Part shown: piece after piece, positions 39,801 to 51,800 of the stretch
Layout of the letters: every line of letters starts with the position of its first letter
Numbering within the stretch: position 1 is the first letter of the stretch
Assembly (NCBI GenBank): GCA_002633005.1
Contig: NMRA01000490.1
Span: forward strand, 262,475-326,474
Source of the DNA: Phoronis australis
Lineage: Eukaryota; Phoronida; Phoronidae
DNA: 64,000 bases
Reading direction: 5' to 3'
Notes under the pieces: model-generated
What the model was told of the DNA's origin: nothing
Databases searched by the model: none
Seen by the model: the letters and a program-made list of their open reading frames with translations, nothing else
Position numbers and translations under genes: made by a program

Positions 39801-42800
39801 TCATTATCATCTCATAAAATCAAGAGTACTTAATATTTATTTATTCAGTAGAAGGTTGCTAAATGACATTATGCTCTGAATATATTATACTCAGCTTTCA
39901 GTTATTCTTCACAGTGTGGCGAATAAGTGAAAATCCATTTGGCCAAATTTCGTCTCAAAAATAGGATTAAAAATATTTTAGTCTGTTGATACCATAGTTT
40001 GTACTGGGCAGATGTCATAAAACGTCATGAAGCGTCATTTGGTGAAGTTTCCACTTTTTCTAGGAAAGTAATCAGTCTTTGAAAATGGAAAATAGCAATT
40101 TTGACAATTATTTTTGTGAGAAACATTTGGAGAATTGTGGGACTTTTATCAGAAAATGTGTATTTTGATGAGTTCAAAGTTGGAGATTATATATAACTTT
40201 CAATTAGCATTTCACAAAGGTTTTGCTCAGATAAACTTTGCCAGCGCCCTTGTTGCTAAGGTGTTGGAGAGAACAACTTCATAGTTGACAACCTTCCGAA
40301 ATAAAACAGCAGAATTTCTAGATCTAAGCTATACTGCAAGGGAGGGGTTCATGTTCAAGGGAGGGGGACATGTTCAAGGGAGGGGGACATGTTCAAGGGA
40401 GGGGGACATGTTCAAGGGAGGGGACATTTTCAATGAAGGGGGACATGTTCAAGGGAGGGGGACATGTTTAAGGGAGGGGGACATGTTCAAGGGAGGGGGG
40501 CATGTTCACTGCAGCACCCAAGAACTCCATGCTGTGAAATGGAACAGCGCAGAAGAGATAGATAGAAAATCATGCAAATGTATGAAAACGTATTGCAGCA
40601 CATTAACAACAGTGTCAGTATGTAAATTGTTTTGTCACTTTTGTCAGAAGGCAAGAGATTCTGATGGCGGCGAGACAAAGTTTTTGAAAGCGGAATAGTT
40701 CGCAACTATACAGCTGTTTCAAAAAGATAACATCTAAGAGTTCTTTGGATAAAGAATAATGGCGGAAATAAATGTCACTGCATAAATGATAAAATGTCCA
40801 GACTTTCTTCTTACGTTTGGTGACAAGTGCTAGGATACAAACTCTGCTAGTGATTTAGTAAAAATTCCCTTTTTTCCTTTTTTTAAATTTTGTCGGAATA
40901 GAATTTCACTTTCAGTCTGAGGCCTGTTTAAAAAAAGTGACGTAATACCCAAGTCAGAAATTAGTCTTGTATTGCACACAACTATTTCTGAAAAATAACT
41001 AAATGTCGTGGGTCAAAAGTGCAAAGTCTCTGAGAATATACACAAACTGGTAGTTACTGAAATAATTGCTTCAAATTATTTCCAAACTGTGATGTGCTCA
41101 GGCTTGGCTAAACCTTTTTCAGTAACTGTGATGTGGGATTGTCAGAATGTCTTAAGTCACTCTCATGATACAGACACCTGAATTTGAAATTGTATTAACG
41201 CAAGTCACTTTAGTACTCTTTTAGAGCTAAAAAGTTACATGTCAAAAGCTTCCTATTTTGTGAGGAGTCATCAATTCGCATGACATCGATTTCTATCTCT
41301 TTGGTGCTGTTGATTCTTGTATCTACTGAAAGCGTACTTCTGGTTGATGAATGGACGCAAGTTACTAATGATGATACTGTGTCATTTTCATCTCATTTGA
41401 TGATAGACAGATAGTTATTGAAAAGAATGGTTCAATTATAGTTCTCATCATGGGTCACTTATCTCCAGTCTTGAAGGCCGTGGACAGAGACTGGACATAA
41501 TTGCGCATGCTATGTACGCTAATTTTTCTCTTATTTAACATGCAATATGGCCGCAATATTGTCAAATTATATTTTGTCAAATTTCTTCACAAAAATGAAG
41601 ATGAAGACCATTTTAGTTTGTGACTGCCAGTACTGCGAGGATGTCATAAAACAACTTTTTGTAAATTTTCCATTATTTGCTGTTGAAGTTATCAGCTTTA
41701 GAAAAATGGAAAATTACAATTTTTGCTATTATTTGTGTGCGACATTAGTGAAAAATCACTGTTAGGATTCCCTAAACATTTTCCCTTGGCATGGTCTAAA
41801 TACATCTACATAGATCATAGCTATGTACACTGTTTGTGGTTTCCAGCAGGGGTTTTCCACTCCTCACAAACAGTAGTCAGTTGTTTGCCTTGAGCAATGC
41901 CAATGAGAATTGGTCTTGGTTGCTGTGATTGACTAATTAATCCTCACTGCCCTGGCTCCAATTATTAATATTTATTTAGTATTGATTTGTTTAGGAAAAC
42001 TTGTCGTAATCTAAACGAGGTTCATTGGGTTTAACAATGAACGTCTCATCAAGGAATATTAGAAAGTTATTACATAATCCACAACTAATTGCTGTTTGTA
42101 CTATTTGTTAATTGAACTTATTAATTTGTTTAAATCTTGGTGTTTTGTACCGGTGCGTCAGTTGTGGCTCTATATAACCTACTCCAGGAATATTCCTGAC
42201 CAGGTTTGATCCTGTGCCCTTTGGGCGCACATGATGATGAAAATGTGCCTTTTTCAAAAAGTTGTGCCCAGCAGACTTAATGTAATTAAAGTGATAACCT
42301 ATGAAACAGAAACCTCAAGGGCAATTGAAATAAGAACAGTCGTGTTTTACTCTACTGGCTGTAAGTTGACTAGAATATTGCAGTTTTGGAAGAGTAATGT
42401 GTTTTATAAGATGCACCAGGGGGCGCACTGCTGCAATGCATTTGTGTCCTTTTATTTTTTTATGCGCTAATTGCACGAAAGCACATTCCAGGAATACCCC
42501 TGCTACTCTTAAATGAAGTTTCTTTGGTTTACAAATGATGCTATTGCGTTATGTAAATATAATAGAAGAGTCTTTGAGATAGAGGCACGTGTGATAGAAG
42601 TCTTGAGATAGAAGCTCCTGTGATAGAAGTGTGAGAGATAGAGATCTGTGTAATTAGGGTCTTTCATACTAACGTGGACGCGTCGATGGTTTGGGGAGTT
42701 GCGGTCGGTATGAATGCTTAACTCCAGTCTTGAATCGCAGTTAACAGCTCCAGTTAACATCGCAGTTAACAGGTGGATTTAATAGCGCAGCATGCGGGTC

Positions 42801-45800
42801 CAAACGAAGTTATCGCCAGGTGCCACTGTTATTGTCAACAGTTACAGTGTAGTGCTGTCACTTAATAGTTGCTTATATTTTGCTCTAATAATAACCAATC
42901 GATTTAAAAATAAGTTTAATGTCATTTAGCTCATGTGAATGTTCCCAAATTGTCACATTGCAAAAAATCTTAGCGTGCCGCGCTACCTTGCGATGACTTT
43001 GATGACAATAGCGTCACCTACCGTTTACTTCGATGTTTATTAACTACCGAAGCCAGTATGAACGGTCCAGTAAACTGCGCTGTTTACGTCGATACTCCGC
43101 TCAGACCGAAGTCAATATGAAAGGGCCTATAGAAGTCTGAAAAAGATAGAGAACTGTTTCTAATAGAAGTCTGTGAGAGAGGTCTATGTAAAAGAAGTCT
43201 CGGATAGGTAGAGATGTATGTAATAGTCGTCTGTGAGATAGGGGTTTCAGTGGTCTATGTAACAAGTCTGTGAGATAGAAGTCTGTGATATAGAGGTTTT
43301 TGTGATAGAAAGTCTGTATGACACGACTGACTGCATGGTACAAGACAGTGTGATAGAAGTCTGTGCAATAGGAGTCTTAGTGATAGAACTCGCTGTGGTA
43401 GAAGTCTGTGCAATGGAAGTCTGTGCAATAGGTGTCTGTGCAGTAGATGTCTGTGCAGTAGATGTCTGTGCAATAGATGTCTGTGGGAATAGATGTCTGT
43501 ACAATAGAAGTCTGCAGTAGAAGTCTGTGCAATAGATGTCTGCGCAATAGATGTCTGTTCTATAGATGTCTGTGCAATAGATGTCTGTTCAATAGAAGTC
43601 ATGGCTCATAAGACAGCTCTGGTACAAAAGGACTGTTGGTTGCTTGTTATGCATATGACGTCATTACGTGAAGAATATTCTTGAACCATGTACATGGAAT
43701 GCCCAGTTGGCAATAGTCACACAGGTATTGAAGTGAATTGTCTACTTCATAATCTTTATCAAAATGCAATTTTTATAAAGCACGTCTGCCGGTTAATTTG
43801 GTTGTTGGTCTCCTAATATGAACAATCTGGTAGATCCAAACGTACCTTGTGCAGCTCCCCTCGCCATTGACCCCTCGCCACTCCTTTTCCCAGTTCTTGG
43901 GATTAAACACCAGATGGCGCAATTGGTTCACACGCTCCTTTGAGTATATGGGTTGCATCAGAACTGCCACAACTCTGAGCCAATGTCCTATTTTGGGAGC
44001 AGTTGCCATGGCTACTAAGTCCAGGAGCTATGTCTCCTCACTGGGAACAAAGGTGTTGATGGAAAAGTGACAGTTAACTGTGACAGATACCTGTATAGGT
44101 AGCTGACCAAAGACAAGTTGCCATGGTGTAACTACTGGTCTGGACAACACATTTTATCTTTCAATGATGAATGTCTGCAAAATTATGGTCAATTTGAGGT
44201 GCCCCTGTCTGGTCCTGGAGGTGTGCTTCATTACATTGGTCATGGTCTGGTGATCCTAAATGACCTGATGTGACTGTTGACTGTCAAGCTACAGTTTATA
44301 TAAATTCAAGAAAGGGTAAACACCTCCTTGCACATCCATCTGTAACTTTGAAAGTGGTCTTTGTGTTTAACTGGTCAAGAAGGATGATGAACATGAAGGA
44401 TGATGAAGCCAGGTTTCCATTGGTGGCGGACAAAGCCAGCAAAGGTTCATTGGGGCAATGTCTGTGCTGGTTTTGCTTCCATGTAGTACGTAGTCTCGGA
44501 TATTTGATATCTATCTGTTGTCATTAAAAAATTATTGTCGCTGCGTTGTTGGTCAGCTGTATGGGCAGCCATATTCTACACTCCCAGTGTCTTGTGTTGC
44601 TGGGTTTGAAGTTGTGGGATAAGTTGCCACTTATAGTGTGTATAGGACCTTAGTTAAATACGGACATGTCCATGTACCGTAGTTAGCCAAAGATCTGCTA
44701 GACCATGGATTTTAACTTCGTAAAAGTATTTTGCCTTGTAGAAGAAAGCTTGAAGAATTTCAGTTTCAAATTTGTACTAATCTCCCATTATTTGAGTCAC
44801 GTGATCGTGTTTTTTCTTTGAAACGTAGCAAAAAAGAGAGTCACTTTCACAGCTAAACAATTGTAACAATACTGTATTCAAATTGCGTTTCATATAAATG
44901 TTCAAAATGAATTAATCAAAAAGGTTACAGTTTTGTAATTCTTCATTTTGACTTCATTTTATGCATCTTTTGACTATTTTTTGTTAGCGCTTATGCAGAA
45001 GTGGAGCTGTTTAAAACAATCGCTAACAGCATTTTGGAGAATAGTGCATAAAGCATTAACTTTCATATAAATTCTCTCAGAAATTTCTGAATTATGATTT
45101 CCAAATTTTGCCAGATTTAGACTTTTTTCAAGGGTCCTTACATAACCTTAACCGCCAAAGAAAAACCTTTGAGAACTACTTGCAAAGTTAAAGTTACTTT
45201 TTTGTTCTTGCGAGGATTTTCCTTCATTTTATCCTAAAAGTTGCTCAAAATATCTCCTCCTGTAGAGACTTAATTGAAAGTGAAACTCATCCCGCCACCG
45301 GAATATGAGGACAGGTTCTACCAAAAATTGTACACCGTGTCGGCCATCTTGTGCCTATATTTCTTCTTGTTGTCATTTGGTGACTAAATTGTGATGCTAT
45401 CTCCTGTTAAATTCACTAAACATTTTTGCTTGGGCAAAGTTAAGCTCATGGTGTTCAGCCCTGTTTATCCATTTGCTACCTTACATGCAATTTAGTTTGT
45501 AGAATGTGACATTTATGTGTGAGAGTTTTCAAATACAGTTGAAGGAACTTGGTTAAAAGTTCACGACCTGAGAGGTCGTGAACTTTAGTGGATATGTTTG
45601 TTGAAGGTCTTCCTGATGTCTGTTGGTGATGGGCTCTTTGTTGTATGTAGCCCTGCATAAATGTTGTGTACAGCTGGTCCCTCTGTATCCAGATAGGCTT
45701 CATGGAGTGTGGTCAAGTATTTATAAACACAAGTCACTGACCTAGGGATTGTGAACTGGTGATGTTGACCAACCCCATGATTATCATCACAGAATTAGTG

Positions 45801-48800
45801 TGAGCTCCAAAACAATCACCTCTCATTGTACAATCAGTGGATCATGCATCACTGGCAAAAATCTCGAATCATGGGTCCAGCGTCCACCGACATGTGACCC
45901 CTCACCCTGTTGGTGATAGTGTTGAAGAGTGCTCTCTCTCATCCACCAATTACATTAAACAAAATTCAAATGAAACATTCAGAGAATTTACTTAATGCAC
46001 TTGTCTCCAAAACTCCATTAGGAATTGTTTTTAAACTGATCTACTTTTGCTATAGAAAGGCTTTCAAAAATATGACTTTAATTTATTTTTGTTATGGAAA
46101 AAATCACAATTTGCATTAAACAAAAACAAAATAATGACTCAGAAAACTGTAACAGTGTTTTTGAGATTTTATCTTGAACATTTCTATCAAACATGCTGTA
46201 CATCTTGCTGTTACTATGTTTCATTTTTGCTAAATTTATCTAAAAAACCTCAATTTGTGACAGATTGGCTTAAAATAAAAATTATTTGCATGCTTTCTGC
46301 CTGCAAAACATACGTTCACTTGTAATTCTACATGCATGGCTGAACGCACTGACTTATAGATGAGCGCCTACATAACCTTCACAGAAGACTGCTCTCATAC
46401 AGGAACTGTTTCAGCTGCAATAAAACCCATGAGATGCTATTTACCTTCAGCTTATCCCTCATTACACATTGTCAGTTGTGTGTATTCAGTCCAGGTGAGA
46501 AAATAGTCCCACGCTATTTTTTGCACCTCAATAGTTGTTTACGTTAGCCGTTTAAATACGCCAACCCTGGTAGTTTATTGGTACATTAAAGGTTTCTCTG
46601 CGCAAACCAGTTTTATTTGATTAGGGCTGGCAAATTTGTGCTGAGATAAAAATCCAGTCTAAGGGTGCACTTACAGTGAAGATCTTTGAAGGCAATAACT
46701 TTTGACAGAGGGACATATATCGCCCAGTGTTCAGTCTTATTAGATTATATGCTCTGTGATTTAAATCAACAACACAGTATATGAATATTTGCATTAATAT
46801 CAGGCAGGTATTTTTAGCCGAGCTGTGTTCAGGTATTCAGTCACCTGTACAGGGGGTTTTGTTGCCTATACTGCTGGCTGTGGTTAGTGTAGACATAATG
46901 TGAATGCTGAGGAGTTAATGTAAATGTCTTTAAAAGCAAACATTTTATGATTTGCAATACTTTGCCCAAAACGATGAATGAAATGAATTTTGACTAATGT
47001 ACTTTCAACGTTTTGTTGTGTAATTACTATAGCGTTACCATGGAGATAGAGCCTTGAGATTGCTGCTTACTTACTTATTATATCTAACAATATCTATTTT
47101 AATATTAAGTGCCCCTATCATGCTTTTGGATATTTACAGTAGCCTAAATACCACAAGAGACTGCTGAAGTATTAATACAACATAAACATGTAACATGAAG
47201 CCATGCACCATGGAGAGCTAACACTGTGTGGTGGGCTGGAAATTGACTAAAAGATGCAGACACAAGGGAGTTGCCCTCTTGTGACTACATTCATTCATGT
47301 TCTGTTTTCTATTCATTTGTGAGTCTGTGATTAACTTTCATGGTCTCAGATTTCGGTGTTGGGGTTGATTTGTTATTCTTGCTTCGGCCGTGTTGTTTCA
47401 TTGGTTGGTGTGCTTTTGCATTGATTTTGTGTTGAATTCCATTTGCGGTTTCAGCTCTTGAGTTAGCTGTTGTATTCATGAGCTGAGCGTGGACGGTGAG
47501 CGTGGACGGGTCTTTTTCTGGTCTTAAATATGGCATCTTTGTGCTCCCGGCTTTAATGTGTTGGTATCGTATCAGCTCAAAACCAACAGATGGAGCTCAT
47601 CTGGTGAAAGAACTGATTTTCTGGGAAAAATGTTTTTTTTAATTGGAAAAGGCTACCTACCTACCTGAACTTTCGCTAAGGGGTTAAGTTTGGTCACTGT
47701 GTGAGAAGTAAACAGTAGCGCTGTAGGAATATAGGAGGCATGTGTTGTTCAAACAAATGTGCGCCCATATTATCCTGGTGTGCTGATATTGTGGCTCATT
47801 GGCTATGAGGGCTCTGCTTTTCAATTACACTCCGGAAAATGTGGGTAGCAGTTCAATGGAAATCTCTTCTTTAATGCGACTTTAACAAGGTGGTTTGTAA
47901 AGCCCTACAGTATTTACTGACAAGATTTTCAATTCGATTTCCATTCAAAGAGATTCTTACTTTATTGGATTGATTGACTCGGAAATTACCAATCCAGCAG
48001 AAATCTCTGAACTCGTCTGGCTCGAGAGATTCAGTTGTTCATTTCAGGATGTAGCACCATACGATCTGCAGTCAAATTCAGTTTGCGTCCATTGATTACT
48101 CGTGATGGGTTCATCTATCTGCAGGCTCGCATATTCTCCTTGTTCTGTGGTTTGCAGCGGCCCTCGGAGATAATGCTGTTACGTACTTAGCCTTGGATCT
48201 CTTCTAATATCTGATACAGTTGGCATGCAAATTGACTTCTGAGAGCTGCTGGTGATTTATTGTTTCAAGTACGCTGATTTTCCCTGCAACTGTGATGTCT
48301 GCCAATGTGCACCCAACCATCTGTTAACAGCTTGCTTGCCAGCATTCAACAACACTTGATCTGTTGTGAAGAAGGCCAGCCAGATAACATCACTGAGCAA
48401 CCTGAATCCACTCAGGCTTGTCTTGACATTGTCTTCTCCCTCATCTTGTGTTCTTGGTGTCTTCTTGAGAGCCCTGAACATAGATTTTACAAGCTCAACT
48501 TGGAAAGCAAGATGGATACTGGATGTTTCAAGAGACTGAGCAGCTGAGGGCTGGTTGGATATCTCAGAGTTAATGAACTATCTTCTGGCATGTTCTATCA
48601 ATCGCTGGTCTGCTGCCTATGATTGGAGGGCTATTTTTGTATTATTCTTAATGTGTTGCACATTTTTACAGTTCCTTACTAGAAGCAATCATAAAACTGG
48701 AAAATTACTCTTCCGGAGGAAGCGTGTAGTATGTAATTGCGTCACACTGCTACCATTGAATGTGTAGTGGAGTATATATTCTCAATTGTCCGGCACTCGG

Positions 48801-51800
48801 CCTTTCTGCTGTGGAAATGATAGTTTGACAGATTACACGGTACTAGTGGTCCCAGTCTGCTTTGCCTGGATAAGTACCCCTCAGGGATAAGTACCGTTCA
48901 GGGATAGTTACCACTTAGGGATTAGTACCTTAGATATCTGCAGGAAGGTGATGGAAATTATTGAAAACTGCATTGTTCACTTATTTTTGAACAAGTAGTA
49001 CGAGAATGTGTTCGTGGTGTGCTTTTGGTGTCAGTTCTAGTAGAGTCTAGTGGAAATTACTGACATTACGCCGAGTGACACATAGCCTCGATACCAGCTC
49101 TGATCTGGCCTCCAATACAAGTTGGTCATCGCGTGAAAATAATCGTCATGGAAACTAGGCATGAGGAAGAGGAAGGGTTTGCCGTCGAGGCACTGAATAT
49201 TCTCCGGCGGCCATCTTACTGGTTTCCCCGTCCCAGTCGTCACCTACAGTATTTCAAACGGGATGTCAATGTCAGAGCAGCTCAGAAAAAGAAGCTGGAA
49301 GCTGAGCAGGTATTCAGTTGATTCACTTTTATAGTAGCTGCTAGCGACCTCTATAGGTCAAGATATACAACATATAGTAGCTGCTACACGTGCTGTGTAC
49401 GCTCGTAGAAAGTAAAGGAATAAGACCTTGAAATGAAAAATAATGATGCGTATTTTAATATGCAAAAGTGTACCTAAAAGTTACAAATTAATGACCCGTA
49501 CAGGCGTATGTGCTCTTCTAAACCTGTTTCATGACCTTGGCCTTTTGTTTGTTTTGAAATTGGTAAGAATAAATAGTGCAGTGTTTGCCCTAGCAGCCAT
49601 ACTGCATTGCGGATTGAAACGTACCCACCCTGACGTTAAACCACTTATGATTGCTGGTTTATTTCTAGAAATAAATTCTCGTGGCGAGACTGGTTATAAG
49701 GATTAGTGACTAATTAAATCAAAGTGCAAGTTCACTTATCCCCTCTTTAAAATTTGTATCGTAAATTTGAAAATCGGCCTTTCCTGTGAACCAAAATGTA
49801 ACTATTCCTTATTCTCACATAAAAGTCAGGTGCTTAAGGCTTACGACCTATCACCTGAGGTGGTACATGTTCTAGTCTACTGTAACATTTCATGACATCA
49901 CTGGCCAATCACTGCATGTGTTCCAAATGTGTCCAAATGAAATGGTTTGATTGGATCACATGATCACATGATCTGTCAACAACTGCTCTGGGGTGAGAGC
50001 CATCACACATTACTTGAGTCTCTGCAAGACATACCAGGCAAGCTCAACTATTCTCGAATAAGGAAGTCTTTGGCATGATAAACAATAATAAAATTTAAGC
50101 AAATTTGAAAACCACTACAGTCCAGTACACACAGATTTCTGTAAAGAAGGTGTAAAAAGTTCATTGTCGTCTGCATGTTTTTGTAATAAAATTGCAGGGT
50201 GTCAATTTGTATTTATTCAAGCTGTTTCACAATTTTAGTACTAGGTATATGTTATAGTACTGTGTAATAAAAGTTTTTAATTGTGAACTTTTGAGTATCA
50301 GTGAAGTACACTTAGCAGTCTTTTGCTAAGTGTGCCTAAGGCATTAGTCAAGAGTTATTGGTGGAAACTGTCGATTTAGATTTCGAATCCTTTTGGTCGA
50401 GTCCGTTTTGGCAGCCTCCAAAACATGACCAATTAACAACTTTATTTCTCAAGTAATTTTAAGGAACTGAGTAACATTTGGTGGTCAGCGGTCACGCGAT
50501 GCATCTAAAAAAATTGTAAACTAACTTCCTCAGTCTAAGCGTCTTCTCACTTTATTTATAGTTGACTGCTCTCTTCCCTTGTTCATGAAAAGTATGTAAT
50601 TAGTTGGCAGTTACCATATGAAGCAAGGAAATTTTCGTAACCTAGTAACCTGGAGCGCCTTCAGTGAAAAGTCATTCCTCATGAGTGGAGATTTGATAGT
50701 CAATCAAGTGTGTTGGTACAAGGGAAAGTTTGCTCTAGCTAAGTGACATTCCAGTTATTGCCTTGAGAGTTGGCAGCCATCCCTTGTAATTTTAATTAAG
50801 GATGACTTCATTACCACGGGCGATTAATCTTGTGTGTAGTGCACCGGTGTTCTCTGTTAGTATTCTCAGGTATATGTTATGGTTCTTGAACATTCACACC
50901 TGGCCTGCTGAAATGGTGGAATTCCTAGAATTCTTCAACAGTAGCGGGGCTTGTGCTGCGCTGTGAGGACGTGTCCAGGTGTTTTGGTCTGCTTGCTGAC
51001 AATGCATTTTTTGTGGAAAGCGAATGGTGTGTGTTATGAGCAAAATGACTTCTTCATGCATAATTTGGCTGAGGAATATTTGCCCTGTAATGCAAACTGG
51101 TAACGAGTCCTATCCCCGATTGTGTTTGATTTGATTCAGGGAGTTATGGGGGTGAGTATATACATAAAACTCATTGTGGTAACATTAAATGATGAATTTG
51201 TAGTTGAGCCTATAAAATGCTGTGGTTTAGTGGTTAAAACTAAAATAAAGCTCAATATGTTGGGGTTGCCTTGACAACAGTTACAACTGTATTTGACCTC
51301 GTTAAACCATCTAAAATTCGAATTATACTCTTTTGTTGCATAAAATCAGCCAAAACTATTCCTTACCACAGTGCGATTGTATTGGCGTTACGATTAAGAA
51401 GATAGAAACTATCGACTACTCAGTTGACCAACTCTGAAATTGCTTGGTTCTTATGTTCTCGATATTAACTGAAGTGGCAGGGTATGTTATGAGACCGATT
51501 TTATGAGATTAAAAGGCCTAATTCGATTTTCATCTATTAGCCGCCAACAGGATGAAATCCTACTTCAAGACTGATATTTGGTCTTGTATGCAAGGAACAT
51601 ATGGAATGACGGGGTCTTATAGGGGAAATGATGGTGGTCTTATGGTAAACCCTGCTTTTAAGGTGACTGTCTTGAAAACAGTGTATAACATGTTAGGGTT
51701 TATATGTGAGCACCAATGGCAATTCTTTTAATATGTACTGTAAATATCCTTCTATCAGGTGTTGAAAATTTTCTTAACATTTAAAGGTCATATTCATAAA

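Larger units (their letters stand above)
39215..49147. other. First intron, middle part; repeat-rich
   Basis: Holds several minisatellites and elements listed separately, a pair of diverged dispersed repeats (about 39998-40170 and 41614-41775) and two antisense open stretches (43773-44009 and 48257-48585) discussed as findings. No gene with spliced support. Confidence 0.55.

Noticed and set aside
43247-43602. Long overlapping frames (85 and 115 codons) on the minus strand with repeats such as AQTSIAQTS and HRHLL
   Set aside because: These are frame artefacts of the 15-bp minisatellite, open on both strands.
47309-47536. 75-codon minus-strand frame rich in T, N and K ([12 protein letters not shown])
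   Set aside because: Low complexity with no ATG-linked gene structure or family resemblance; a gag-like or LINE ORF1 origin could not be supported.
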